Below are positions 8,539-16,958 of a stretch of 43,848 nucleotides of DNA, piece after piece (position 1 is the stretch's first letter; every line of letters begins with the position of its first letter). Both the position numbers and the translations under genes were made by a program. The DNA is from Rhodospirillaceae bacterium (GTDB lineage Bacteria > Pseudomonadota > Alphaproteobacteria > Rhodospirillales > Casp-alpha2): contig JAERTE010000031.1 of NCBI GenBank assembly GCA_016845145.1, forward strand, positions 1-43,848. Reading direction: 5' to 3'. The notes under the pieces are model-generated. The model saw nothing but the letters and a program-made list of their open reading frames with translations. It searched no databases and was not told where the DNA came from.

Positions 8539-8988
8539 GTGAGCGCCATTTACGTAGATGCCGATGCCTGTCCGGTGAAGGATGAAACGCTCCGCGTCGC
8601 CGAGCGGCATGGCCTAAAAACATATCTGGTTACCGATGGCGGCATCCGCCCACCAGCGTCTGCGTTGGCGGAACTGGTCATCGTGGCGCAAGGTGCGGAC
8701 GCTGCTGATGACTGGATTGCCGAACATATCGGTGCGGGTGATATTGCCGTCACCAACGATATCCCACTGGCCGCACGCTGCCTGGAACAAGGCGCCAACG
8801 CCATCCGCCCCAATGGCGAACCGTTCACCGAAGCCGCTATCGGCATGAACCTGGCGAACCGTGACCTGATGGCGGGCTTGCGCGAAACCGGCCAAATCAC
8901 CGGTGGCCCCAGGCCGTTTTCCAAGGCCGACCGCTCGCAGTTTTTATCGGCGCTGGAAACCATGGTGCAAGCGGCGTTGCGGCGATAA
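8539..8988 (+). CDS. YaiI/YqxD family protein (UPF0178, DUF188)
   Basis: A protein of 149 residues starting at GTG 8539, one base after the hemerythrin stop. The N-terminal SAIYVDADACPVKDE and the later VTNDIPLAARCLEQGA and GPRPFSKADRSQF are hallmarks of the YaiI/YqxD (DUF188) family. The aspartate-rich N-terminus and TNDIPLA suggest a PIN-like nuclease fold, but no function is established. An ATG 16 codons upstream lies inside the hemerythrin gene and adds residues not found in the family, so GTG is preferred. Confidence 0.9.
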   Translation: MSAIYVDADACPVKDETLRVAERHGLKTYLVTDGGIRPPASALAELVIVAQGADAADDWIAEHIGAGDIAVTNDIPLAARCLEQGANAIRPNGEPFTEAAIGMNLANRDLMAGLRETGQITGGPRPFSKADRSQFLSALETMVQAALRR

Positions 8989-9019
8989 GACCGCCGCCAA
9001 CCATCCGGTCAGTGGCTAC

Positions 9020-9796
9020 TCATGCCACCGCCATGCCGACGAGATTTTTTTCGGGGAACTGCAACACCAGCATCTCCATGCCCTCCGAACCTGCACCGAT
9101 GATGGTCGGGGGCTCGTCGGCGGTGACGAACAGGCATGACAGATGGCCGTAGGATTTGCCGTCCAGCATCATGGTGCCGCCGGTCACGAGCCAGTATTGC
9201 CCGCCGCTGTTGGAGGCTTCCGGCACGCAGGCGCTGGCCTCAGGGCCGAAACGCGCCATATAGGCGACCAATCCGTCTCCCTCGGCATCCAAGACGATCT
9301 CGAACTCCGCACCGAACCGCCGGGCCAAGTCTTCGGGCGCGCTACGTTCGATGCCGGGCACCAGGCGTTGGCGCTGGTTGCCCTTAATCAATTTGTCGCG
9401 CGATCCGGGCATATACTTGGCGCCCGGATCCCATCGTGCGCGTAACGTGAAGTAATCAATACCGTCCGGACCCGCGACAATCGGGCCGTAAGGCGAATGG
9501 CCGTTGGCGTATTGCACCGTCAGCGGCAGGGCGTCGTGCTTGCCGAACGTACCCGATCCGCCGACGAACACCTGGAACTGGTTGGTCTCGTGGAAGTGCG
9601 GCTCAGTCACGGCGTCGGCGGGTTGATGCACGAAAAAGCCCTGTGGCTCGCCGGTATCGTTGGCCTCATTGCCTTCCAGGTAATAGCCGCGTACCGGCGC
9701 CGCGCCAACGTAGCCCGCTAAAATGTAGTCGCGGCCGTTGACCTCAACCATGGCCGCGCCGTCGGCAGCCTCATCGGTGGTTTTGCCATAAATCAT
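9020..9796 (-). CDS. Cupin-domain protein
   Basis: A 258-residue protein from the ATG at 9794-9796. The segment TEPHFHETNQFQVFVGGSGTFG (His67, His69, Glu70) has the HxH...G pattern of cupin motif 1, and WLVTGGTMMLDGKSYG near the C-terminus looks like a second, metal-poor beta-barrel, so a bicupin is likely. No signal peptide. The open frame extends further upstream into the divergent amidase gene, but that part is Arg-rich out-of-frame sequence and was excluded. No clear Shine-Dalgarno sequence is seen. It is divergent from the amidase operon and may act on the same class of compound. Confidence 0.7.
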   Translation of the reverse strand: MIYGKTTDEAADGAAMVEVNGRDYILAGYVGAAPVRGYYLEGNEANDTGEPQGFFVHQPADAVTEPHFHETNQFQVFVGGSGTFGKHDALPLTVQYANGHSPYGPIVAGPDGIDYFTLRARWDPGAKYMPGSRDKLIKGNQRQRLVPGIERSAPEDLARRFGAEFEIVLDAEGDGLVAYMARFGPEASACVPEASNSGGQYWLVTGGTMMLDGKSYGHLSCLFVTADEPPTIIGAGSEGMEMLVLQFPEKNLVGMAVA

Positions 9797-9909
9797 GATG
9801 CGGAAAGCTAGCGCCAAAACCGAGGAATGGAAACCACCACGTGACCCTGCATAGTTGCAGCCCCTACCGCGCCGCGCGATAGTATCGCCAGTTTGGGAGG
9901 GAGCCTCAT

Positions 9910-11271
9910 ATGAGTACCTACGATCCACGCACCACGCGGCTGCTGAGTTTCTTTGACGCCGTCGACGGTTTCGCATCAGGCAAAGACACGCCGCGCGACT
10001 ACCTGGAACGCTGCATTGCCACCATCGAAGAGCGCGAGTCCGACGTGAAGGCCTTCGTGGTGATGGGGTTGGATGCCGCCCGCAAAGCCGCGGACGCATC
10101 CACCGCGCGCTATCAATCGGGCAACCCGCTCAGCCTCATTGACGGCATGCCGATGGGCATCAAGGATCTCTACGACACCGCCGACCTGCCCACGCAACTC
10201 AACAGCAAGCTTTTTGAAGGCATGCAGCCCGCGTTCGACGCGGCATCGGTTTATGCCCTGAAACAAGGGGGTGCGGTCATCGTCGGCAAAACCACCACGA
10301 CGGAGTTTGGCCTGGGCGCCGCCCCTCCGACCCGCAATCCCTTCGACCTGGAGCGTACGCCGGGCGGATCATCCAGCGGCACGGCGGCGGCCGTGGGCGC
10401 ATCGATGCTGCCCGCCGCCACCGGCAGCCAGGTCGGCGGCTCGATCATCCGGCCCGCTGCGTACTGCGCCAACTATGGCTTCAAACCGACGTTCGGCGCG
10501 CTCAACCGCGCCGGCGGACGCTCCATCGCGCCATCCGGCTCGCACCTGGGCACCCATGCCGGCAGCTTGGAGGACATGTGGCAGGCTGCCAAGCAGATTG
10601 CCGACGTGGCCGGACCGGATGCGGGACACACGCCCCTGCTTGGCCCCATGACCCTGCCCGAGGCCCGCAAACCCCAGCGTTTGGTGCGCATGTACACCGG
10701 CGGATGGGAGCTGACCGATGAGGCGTCCCAACACATCTTCGAAAATCTTATCGACGACATGCGATCGGCGGGTATCGAAATCGTCGAGCCCGACGAACTG
10801 CCGGTGACAGCCGCCTTGGAGGCCAGCTTCCAGGCGGTCTACCCTTACGCCGCAGGTATTCTCGGTTACGAGATGCGCTGGCCGGTGCGTGAATACTGCA
10901 ACATGGACGCCGACAAGGTTTCCGAAGTGATCCACCAGCGATTGGAACTGGGCGAGAACATGACTGCCGAGGATTACCAGCGCGCGCTGGCCTTCAAGGC
11001 GAAGCTGATCTCAGAGGTCGCCGCGGTGGCGGGTTTCGCCGACGGGTTCATTTCGCTGGCCTCACCGGGCCCCGCGCCTAAGGGCATCACATCGACGGGT
11101 AATTCCGCCTATCAGGTGCCTTCAAGCCTTTCCGGAATGCCGACCATGACGTTGCCGCTGCTGGCAAGTGAAGGGCTGCCGCTGGGTGTGCAGATCGGCG
11201 GCTTCCATCATGGCGACGCAACACTGGCCGCACACGCTGCGTGGCTGCGTGATTGGAGACTGAACGCGTGA
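9910..11271 (+). CDS. Amidase signature family hydrolase
   Basis: A 453-residue amidase of the GatA/AtzF-like amidase signature family. The Ser-cisSer-Lys triad can be placed at Lys85 (MGIKDLYDT), Ser155 in GGSSSG and the nucleophile Ser178 in [12 protein letters not shown]. It hydrolyses a C-N bond of an amide or related compound in the cytoplasm; the substrate is unknown. GGGAGGGAG upstream gives a strong ribosome-binding site. The stop codon overlaps the GTG of the dehydrogenase gene, so the pair is an operon. The companion gatB and gatC genes are absent, so this is a catabolic amidase rather than the glutamyl-tRNA amidotransferase. Confidence 0.9.
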   Translation: MSTYDPRTTRLLSFFDAVDGFASGKDTPRDYLERCIATIEERESDVKAFVVMGLDAARKAADASTARYQSGNPLSLIDGMPMGIKDLYDTADLPTQLNSKLFEGMQPAFDAASVYALKQGGAVIVGKTTTTEFGLGAAPPTRNPFDLERTPGGSSSGTAAAVGASMLPAATGSQVGGSIIRPAAYCANYGFKPTFGALNRAGGRSIAPSGSHLGTHAGSLEDMWQAAKQIADVAGPDAGHTPLLGPMTLPEARKPQRLVRMYTGGWELTDEASQHIFENLIDDMRSAGIEIVEPDELPVTAALEASFQAVYPYAAGILGYEMRWPVREYCNMDADKVSEVIHQRLELGENMTAEDYQRALAFKAKLISEVAAVAGFADGFISLASPGPAPKGITSTGNSAYQVPSSLSGMPTMTLPLLASEGLPLGVQIGGFHHGDATLAAHAAWLRDWRLNA

Positions 11272-12239
11272 AGGTGACCATCCTCGACGATTATTTCGAT
11301 ACCATCCGCCACCTTCCCTGCTTCGGCAAGCTGGCCGGCCACGACGTCACCATCTGGAATGACCACCTCCAGGACCTGGACCCGCTTGCCGAACGCTTGG
11401 CCGACACGGAAGCGCTGGTGCTGATCCGCGAACGCACGCATATCCGCACTCCCCTACTCAAGCGCCTGCCCAACCTGAAACTCATCAGCCAGCGCAGCGT
11501 CTATCCGCACATCGATGTCGACACCTGCACCAGCCAAGGTATCGTCGTCTCGTCGGGCCAGCATCCGGGCACGCCCTCCTATGCCACGGTCGAACTCACC
11601 TGGGGGCTGATCCTGGCCGCCATGCGGCAAATCCCGCAACAGATGCAATCGCTCAAATCCGGCACCTGGCAAAACGGCATCGGCGACAGCGTCGGCGGCA
11701 AGACGCTGGGTATCTACGGCTATGGCCGCATCGGCACCGCAGTCGCGGAAATCGCCAAGTCGTTTCGCATGAAGGTGCAATTCTGGGCCAGTGACGACTC
11801 CCGAGAACGTGCCCGGGCCGACGGCTGGCATGTGCCGGAAAGCCGAGAGGATTTTTTCGCCACATCCGATGTGCTGAGTTTGCATGTCAGGCTTTACCCA
11901 AGCACGCGCGGCCTGATCACCGCGCAAGATCTGGCTGGCATGAAACCCTCGGCGTTGCTGGTCAACACATCGCGCGCGCCCTTGATCGAAACCGGGGCAC
12001 TCGTTTCAGCCCTTGATGCCGGACGACCCGGCATGGCGGCGGTTGATGTGTATGAAGAAGAGCCCGTGCGCGACACGTCGCTAGCGCTGTTGAACATGCC
12101 CAACGTGGTGGCGACGCCGCACATCGGCTACGTGACCAAGGACGAGTACGAAATTCAGTTTTCCGACATCTTCCAGCAGATTTTGGCTTTCGACGCCGGA
12201 GCGCCGATCAATGTGGTGAACCCCGACGTACTGACCTGA
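11268..12239 (+). CDS. D-isomer-specific 2-hydroxyacid dehydrogenase family protein
   Basis: A 323-residue NAD(P)-dependent dehydrogenase. It starts [12 protein letters not shown], typical of this subgroup, and has the dinucleotide-binding motif [12 protein letters not shown]. The catalytic residues are visible as Arg in NTSRAP, Glu in YEEEP and His in TPHIGY. It interconverts a 2-keto acid and a D-2-hydroxy acid, or reduces a related carbonyl. The GTG at 11268 overlaps the amidase stop and has GGAG 8 bases upstream; a TTG five codons earlier is less likely. In this operon it may process the acid released by the amidase. Confidence 0.9.
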   Translation: MKVTILDDYFDTIRHLPCFGKLAGHDVTIWNDHLQDLDPLAERLADTEALVLIRERTHIRTPLLKRLPNLKLISQRSVYPHIDVDTCTSQGIVVSSGQHPGTPSYATVELTWGLILAAMRQIPQQMQSLKSGTWQNGIGDSVGGKTLGIYGYGRIGTAVAEIAKSFRMKVQFWASDDSRERARADGWHVPESREDFFATSDVLSLHVRLYPSTRGLITAQDLAGMKPSALLVNTSRAPLIETGALVSALDAGRPGMAAVDVYEEEPVRDTSLALLNMPNVVATPHIGYVTKDEYEIQFSDIFQQILAFDAGAPINVVNPDVLT

Positions 12240-12245
12240 TCTGCG

Positions 12246-12980
12246 TTATTTCGGCAGCTTCTCAATCGCACGGTCCAGCGTGCCTTCTTTGCCCAAGGTC
12301 TCCAACGCTTTGGTAAACCGGCTGATTGCGTCTGTAACTTTGAGCCCTTTGCTGCCTGCGAGCCAGGATTCCTCGGCATAGACAGGCGCGCCGACCCTAA
12401 GGCGAATCTGCTCCTTGCCGGGGTCGACAAAAGACTGCATCTGATCGCAGTAGTAATAAAACAGCGCGCTTTTGTCGCCGTTCATGATCCTGATGATTTT
12501 TGCCGTGTTGGTCACCTTGATCAAATTCTTAAAACCCTGCGCCTGTAGATGCTCAAACGTGGAACTGCCGAGCCAACCCAGCACACGCTTTCTCGTACGC
12601 GCCTCGTCCAGGCTATCGGCGGGAGTGCCGACGGACGAAAAACACACGGCTTCCGAGATCAGCGGCACCAGCCACTTGAACTGCGTTTCCCGGTCAGGCT
12701 TGCGCGCCAGCGGAAATATCAACGCTGTGTCCGAACGCTTGACCGAGGCCATCGCACGCGCCCACGGCACCAGTGTGAAATCTACCGAAAGCTTCGAACG
12801 CCGTGCGGCCTCGTTGAAAAGATCGGGATACACGCCTTTGAACGTCTCACCTGCCCGCTCGTAGTAGCCGCCCTTCATCTCGGCGCTGATTAGGCTGATT
12901 TTTTCCCCCGCCGGGGCTGCGCTGGCGGCGAAGAGCACCACATTCGCCAACAATAACGAAACAAACAATCGGGTCCGCAT
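12246..12980 (-). CDS. Periplasmic amino-acid-type (SBP family 3) binding protein, orphan
   Basis: A 244-residue exported protein with a clear signal peptide (MRTRLFVSLLLANVVLF, Ala-rich cleavage region). The mature part (GVYPDLFNEAARRSKLSVDF, then PWARAMASVKRSDTALIFPL) matches the family 3 binding-protein fold. The ATG at 12978-12980 has AGAG a few bases upstream; the GTG ten codons earlier would spoil the signal peptide. No permease or ATPase gene is nearby, so it may be an orphan binder or a sensor-like protein of the type seen near PAS regulators. It converges on the dehydrogenase gene. Confidence 0.85.
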   Translation of the reverse strand: MRTRLFVSLLLANVVLFAASAAPAGEKISLISAEMKGGYYERAGETFKGVYPDLFNEAARRSKLSVDFTLVPWARAMASVKRSDTALIFPLARKPDRETQFKWLVPLISEAVCFSSVGTPADSLDEARTRKRVLGWLGSSTFEHLQAQGFKNLIKVTNTAKIIRIMNGDKSALFYYYCDQMQSFVDPGKEQIRLRVGAPVYAEESWLAGSKGLKVTDAISRFTKALETLGKEGTLDRAIEKLPK

Positions 12981-13091
12981 CTGATTCTCTACCACAAATC
13001 TGAAACACACACCGATATGCTACACCCAATATTGCCAGCCTAAAACCAATACGTACAATCATTACCCTCACTCCATAGCGGCGAGGCTCAG

Positions 13092-14072
13092 ATGACAGCT
13101 ATATCCCAACTGCTATACCTGTCGCGCGGCGACATGGCGGCGCTGGCCCATCAAGGCGCACTGGACCCGGCGCACATGGTCACTGCGATCCAGGATATGT
13201 GCCTCAATCGGGAAGACGGTCGGGTATCGAACGCGCCGAAAAGCGCCATCCGGCCCGACTCAGACAGATTGTTCATGTCGACGTTGTCGGTCTCCGATGC
13301 CGACGGCTACATGGCGGTCAAATCGCTGGGCATGAACGCTGCCAACGCCAGTATGGGTGCCGAAATCATCGGCTCGTTAATCACGCTGTTCGACGCACGA
13401 ACGGCCATGCCGCTGGCCGTCATGGATGGCGATTGGATTACGGCGCAGCGCACGGCGGGACTCAGCGCCGTGGCGGCGCGCTATTTCGCCCGTCCCTCGT
13501 CAGCCAACATCGCCTTCATCGGCTGCGGTACTCAGGCGGTCGCGCATCTCGATATCTTCAATGCGCTTTATCCGTTGAGTGAAATACGTGCGCTGGGGCG
13601 CGGCGCCGCCAAGCGCGACGCGCTGTGTCGGCATGCGGAAAGCTTGGGCCTCAGCGCGATCCCCAGCACCGACGCCCAAGACGCTTTGGACGGCGCCGAT
13701 ATCGTTATCTCTTCGGTACCGGGCTCAGCCGAACTCACACCCTTCGTCGATGCCGCCCGGCTCGCGCCCGGCGCCTTCGCCAGCTTGGTCGACCTGGGCC
13801 GCAGCTGGCGCCAAGACACCTACGGCGCGTTTGATCGCATCGTCATTGAAGACTTGGAACAAGAAGCCACCATGCCCGAGCCGATGGTTGACCTCTCAAC
13901 GGTCGAGGGCGACCTGGGAGACACGCTCGGCGAACGCATCCCGGCCCGCCAATCCGAGACCGACCGCATCGCGTTTATCTTCCGCGGCCTCGCCATCGCC
14001 GATTTGGCGCTGGCGGTGTTGGTTTACAAGCGCGCGGTTGAGATGGGGGTTGGGGAGATGTTGGAGCGGTGA
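13092..14072 (+). CDS. Ornithine cyclodeaminase/mu-crystallin family protein
   Basis: A 326-residue NAD(P)-binding enzyme of the ornithine cyclodeaminase/mu-crystallin family. Visible features are the substrate-side lysine in MAVKSLGMN, DGDWITAQRTAGLSAVAARY and the Rossmann motif IAFIGCGTQAVAHL. Members include ornithine or lysine cyclodeaminases, ketimine reductases and alanine dehydrogenases; the exact reaction cannot be fixed here. The last 26 codons, with the stop, are present again as an imperfect copy 765 bases downstream, beyond a toxin-antitoxin pair. The gene itself is intact. Confidence 0.88.
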   Translation: MTAISQLLYLSRGDMAALAHQGALDPAHMVTAIQDMCLNREDGRVSNAPKSAIRPDSDRLFMSTLSVSDADGYMAVKSLGMNAANASMGAEIIGSLITLFDARTAMPLAVMDGDWITAQRTAGLSAVAARYFARPSSANIAFIGCGTQAVAHLDIFNALYPLSEIRALGRGAAKRDALCRHAESLGLSAIPSTDAQDALDGADIVISSVPGSAELTPFVDAARLAPGAFASLVDLGRSWRQDTYGAFDRIVIEDLEQEATMPEPMVDLSTVEGDLGDTLGERIPARQSETDRIAFIFRGLAIADLALAVLVYKRAVEMGVGEMLER

Positions 14073-14075
14073 GTG
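13995..14075 (+). repeat. 81-bp direct repeat, copy 1 (3' end of the cyclodeaminase gene)
   Basis: This copy covers codons for IADLALAVLVYKRAVEMGVG to the stop and five bases around it. It differs from the copy at 14760-14840 at 6 of 81 positions by eye. Together the two copies bracket the ParD/ParE-type pair. Confidence 0.85.
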
Positions 14076-14122
14076 GGAGGAGACACATCCCTTCTTGATT
14101 TCGCCCGCAAATGATCCGATGA

Positions 14123-14141
14123 TATGTCAATCATTGACATA
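14123..14141. promoter_or_regulatory. 19-bp perfect palindrome, likely toxin-antitoxin operator
   Basis: The arm TATGTCAAT and its reverse complement are separated by a single C. It ends 9 bases before the antitoxin start codon, the usual place for an autoregulatory ParD-type (ribbon-helix-helix) operator. The ATG at 14124 lies inside it and is therefore unlikely to be the start. Confidence 0.65.
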
Positions 14142-14150
14142 GAGGATACG

Positions 14151-14402
14151 ATGGCCACCAACGTTCATCTCACCCCCGAATTGGAGGCTTTTGCCCGAGA
14201 ACGCGTGAAGGAAGGAAATTACAACTCGGTCAGTGAGGTCGTGCGGTCCGGCCTGCGCCTCTTAAAGGAACAGCAGGAACGCAAACGCGCGTTCGATGCG
14301 ATGATCGCCGAGACCGTGCGCGAGACCGATGACAAGGGCGCACGCGCTCTTGAGGATGTTCTGAGCAGCGCCGAAGAGATAATCGACATGGCCGAGCGGT
14401 GA
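14151..14402 (+). CDS. ParD-like ribbon-helix-helix antitoxin
   Basis: An 83-residue type II antitoxin. The N-terminal MATNVHLTPELEAFARERVK is the ribbon and first helix, NYNSVSEVVRSGLRLLKE the second helix of the CC2985/ParD family, and the acidic C-terminus would bind and mask the toxin. GAGGA about 4 bases upstream supports the ATG at 14151. The stop codon overlaps the GTG start of the toxin gene, giving translational coupling. A 19-bp palindrome just upstream is the likely operator through which the pair represses itself. Confidence 0.88.
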   Translation: MATNVHLTPELEAFARERVKEGNYNSVSEVVRSGLRLLKEQQERKRAFDAMIAETVRETDDKGARALEDVLSSAEEIIDMAER

Positions 14403-14716
14403 GCAGCGCCGAATTTCCAGCCGAGTTCTCTCCGGCAGCCGAACGTGACCTGCTTGAAATCGTTGAATGGATCGCCAGCGACAATCCCATTGCCGCCAGG
14501 GGCTTTGTTGCGGCATTGGAGAAGGCCGCACGTGTGATCGGCGAGCATCCGGAGATCGGCACGTCGAAGCCGGACACCGCTTCCCCGCCCATCCGCTTCC
14601 TACCTCTTCGCGGATTTCCGCATGTCGTCGTCTACACCCCGGATCGCGCGCCGCCGCTTTTCCTTCGTATCCTGCATGGCGCGCGGGATTTGCCGGAAGT
14701 GTTGCGCGACATTTGA
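14399..14716 (+). CDS. ParE/RelE-family toxin
   Basis: A 105-residue toxin of the RelE/ParE superfamily. FSPAAERDLLEIVEWIASDNP is the typical helical start, followed by GEHPEIG and the C-terminal beta segments FLPLRGFPHVVVYTP and LFLRILHGARDLPEVL, where the Arg-His of ILHGARD is characteristic. ParE-type members block DNA gyrase and RelE-type members cut mRNA; the ParD-like partner favours the former. It starts at GTG 14399 inside the antitoxin stop codon. Both genes lie between direct repeats, which suggests they arrived together. Confidence 0.88.
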   Translation: MSSAEFPAEFSPAAERDLLEIVEWIASDNPIAARGFVAALEKAARVIGEHPEIGTSKPDTASPPIRFLPLRGFPHVVVYTPDRAPPLFLRILHGARDLPEVLRDI

Positions 14717-14759
14717 GGCGCGGGGTCGAGGGCGCCGCCTTCACCTTCCAAGCCAGCCG

Positions 14760-14840
14760 ATCGCCGATCTGGCGTTGGCGGTGTTGGTGTATGAGCGCGC
14801 GGTTGAGACGGGGGTTGGGGAGATGTTGGAGCGGTGAGTG
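14760..14840 (+). repeat. 81-bp direct repeat, copy 2 (orphan 3' end of a cyclodeaminase-like gene)
   Basis: The copy encodes IADLALAVLVYERAVETGVG and the same stop region as 13995-14075, with 6 differences, two of which change residues (Lys to Glu, Met to Thr). It has no start codon of its own and is a gene fragment. Weak similarity continues about 15 bases upstream of the repeat. Confidence 0.85.
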
Positions 14841-15307
14841 CCAATTCCCCCGTTCGGCATTTCATACTTAAGCAGACATCAATGTCGGGGCAGTTGAGTT
14901 CGGCAAATGACCCTAACCGGCTATTCAGCCTCTACGCTGGCGTGTCCGCTTGCGGATCACTTTCCCGACATTCTCGCTGCCTCAGCGACACAGCCCCTTG
15001 GTGCCATAACCGGTCCAACTAACTTAGATCATCGAATGACAGTTTCTCGGTTTAAAACCAGAAAATTTTTAGATGTGTGGAAATTTTCTAGACGCGTATC
15101 CGGAGTTTTATCCTCACCCTATTTTGGGGGCATTGTGTGCCCATTTTTACGCGCTCTTAGGTCCCGAAATAGGCTACCAGAGGAGCGATGAAAATGACTC
15201 CTCATCTGGAACCGAAGATGGTATACCATGGCAATACCGAATGATGTTCACCTCGGAAATTTTGGATCGAACGCCGCGTGCCCGCTTACTCCAACGCTCA
15301 GCAAGTC
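14841..15307. other. Gene-free stretch upstream of the GntR gene
   Basis: No convincing gene is seen; the short open frames here lack ribosome-binding sites and family features. It contains an AT-rich inverted repeat with arms AGAAAATTT/AAATTTTCT (15060-15068 and 15081-15089) and a hairpin formed by GAGGAG and CTCCTC near 15180-15203. The likely GntR operator at 15218-15229 lies near its right end. The promoter of the catabolic operon should lie here. Confidence 0.5.
15218..15229. promoter_or_regulatory. Likely GntR (FadR-subfamily) operator
   Basis: The sequence ATGGTATACCAT is a perfect 12-bp palindrome with the TGGTnnACCA core known for FCD-domain GntR regulators. It lies 79 bases before the start codon of such a regulator, so autoregulation and control of the downstream operon are likely. 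Confidence 0.6.
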
Positions 15308-15961
15308 ATGAACCCGCCAACGTCGAATTTGGCTGAACAGGCGCACGAACGCATTGTCGACATGATTTTGAATGGAGAATTGCCCGCAGGCTCGCTTTTG
15401 CAAGAGCGTAAACTCGCCGATTTCCTGAACATTTCCCGCACACCGGTACGAGAAGCCTTAATGCGTCTGGCAGCAGAAGGACTAGTGGCACGCGCACAGG
15501 GGCGCGCGGTAACGGTGGGCCAGATACATGAAGCCGAAATGATGGAGATACTGCATGTACGGAGCCTGCTGGAGACGGAGGCCGTCGAACTGGCGATCCC
15601 CCGTGTCAATGAGCGGGAGATCGACGACCTGAAGACAAAGGTCGCACACCTAATGGCGCACGATACAGTCAGCGTGGAGGAGCATGCGAGTGTGGATGAC
15701 CAATTGCACGGGCTGATCGCCGACCAAAGCGAAAACAAAACGTTGGCCAAGATCATCAGCGACTTACGGCGAAAGACACGGTTTTTCAATACCGAGCGCG
15801 TACCCGCCCGTTTCCATCCCGGTAACCACGAGCATCTTGAGATATTGAGCGCCCTGGAAAAACGTGACGCCAAAGCGGCGCGCGATGCCATCAGTCAACA
15901 CATCGAAAACACCAAGCAAGGCATTCTCGAACGCCTGCAACGCGTTGGGGGAGAACGTTAG
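15308..15961 (+). CDS. GntR-family regulator with FCD ligand-binding domain
   Basis: A 217-residue regulator of the FadR subfamily. The N-terminal winged helix is at about residues 10-75, with RKLADFLNISRTPVREALMR the conserved helix-turn-helix and EGLVARAQGRAVTV the wing. The C-terminal helical FCD domain carries the metal/ligand histidines and acidic residues (DDQLHGLIAD, GNHEHLEIL). The ATG at 15308 is favoured over a GTG ten codons earlier, since family members begin near NLAEQAHERI. The gene is 2 bases from the lyase gene and leads the catabolic operon, so it most likely represses it until a substrate or intermediate binds. Confidence 0.92.
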   Translation: MNPPTSNLAEQAHERIVDMILNGELPAGSLLQERKLADFLNISRTPVREALMRLAAEGLVARAQGRAVTVGQIHEAEMMEILHVRSLLETEAVELAIPRVNEREIDDLKTKVAHLMAHDTVSVEEHASVDDQLHGLIADQSENKTLAKIISDLRRKTRFFNTERVPARFHPGNHEHLEILSALEKRDAKAARDAISQHIENTKQGILERLQRVGGER

Positions 15962-15963
15962 AC

Positions 15964-16923
15964 ATGCAGAAATCCGATTTTGATGAGTCTGCCGCTGGCG
16001 TTTATGTCATCGCCGCGACACCGTTCACGGAAACCGGTGGCGTCGATTACGACAGCGTCAATAGCCTGACGGACTTTTACCTTGGCCAAGGCGTGCATGG
16101 CATGACGGTGCTGGGGGTCATGGGCGAGGCGCCGAAGTTGACGGATTCCGAACAGACCACCTTGATGCAGCAATACATCCGCCGCGTCGATGGCCGCGTG
16201 CCGGTGATCGTCGGCGTTTCCAATCCAGGCATTGATAACCTCGCAAGTCTTTCCAAGGCCTCCATGGATGCCGGCGCCGACGGTGTGATGATCGCCGGTA
16301 TTGCCGGGCTCAAAACCGACGAGCAGGTGCTCGGCTACTTCGACAAAGTGATGGCGAAGCTGGATGACGACACGCCCGTTTGCCTGCAGGATTATCCGCC
16401 GACGACGATGGTGTATATGTCCAACGCCGTGATCAACAAGCTGATCAACGACCATCCGCGCATCATGATGTTCAAGCACGAAGATTGCCCCGGCCACCGC
16501 AAGCTTTCCGCCATTCGAAATGCACCCGATACTCAGGGCGTGCGCCGAGTGTCAATCCTGACCGGCAACGGCGGGCTTTACGTGCCACAGGAAATGCGCC
16601 GCGGCGCCGACGGCATCATGACCGGTTTCGCGTTTATTGGCGCGTTGGTGAAAGTTTATGAACTGTTCCAGCAAGGCAATGCGGAAGCAGCGGAAGACCT
16701 GTTTGATCTTTATCTACCGCTGATAAGGCATGAACAGCAGTTCGGCTTCGGTCTGGCCTTGAGGAAAGAAACGCTCAAGCGTTTCGGCGCCCTAACCTGC
16801 CCCGCAGCCCGGGCTCCAGGGCCAGCCATGGATGCTGACGACGTAAAAGAATTAGAAGCTTTGTTCGCAAGATTGCGGACCAAACTCGAGAGCGCCGGAG
16901 AAACGGTGCCGGATGGCATTTAG
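15964..16923 (+). CDS. Dihydrodipicolinate synthase/N-acetylneuraminate lyase family protein
   Basis: A 319-residue class I aldolase-type (beta/alpha)8 barrel. The family residues can be placed: GEAPKLT near 54-60 (usually GExxxLT), Tyr144 in QDYPPTT and the Schiff-base Lys171 in MMFKHED. It would add or remove pyruvate or a related keto acid, or act as a dehydratase or decarboxylase on a sugar-acid-like compound. The position between a GntR regulator and a TRAP transporter, and not near other dap genes, argues for a catabolic role rather than lysine synthesis. Confidence 0.9.
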   Translation: MQKSDFDESAAGVYVIAATPFTETGGVDYDSVNSLTDFYLGQGVHGMTVLGVMGEAPKLTDSEQTTLMQQYIRRVDGRVPVIVGVSNPGIDNLASLSKASMDAGADGVMIAGIAGLKTDEQVLGYFDKVMAKLDDDTPVCLQDYPPTTMVYMSNAVINKLINDHPRIMMFKHEDCPGHRKLSAIRNAPDTQGVRRVSILTGNGGLYVPQEMRRGADGIMTGFAFIGALVKVYELFQQGNAEAAEDLFDLYLPLIRHEQQFGFGLALRKETLKRFGALTCPAARAPGPAMDADDVKELEALFARLRTKLESAGETVPDGI

Positions 16924-16958
16924 AGCAATTTATCGTTAGGTCAAAAAGGGAGGAACCA

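Noticed and set aside
14134..14139. TTGACA as a -35 box for the antitoxin gene
   Set aside because: A -10 box at the right distance would fall inside the coding region after the start codon; the hexamer is better explained as an arm of the operator.
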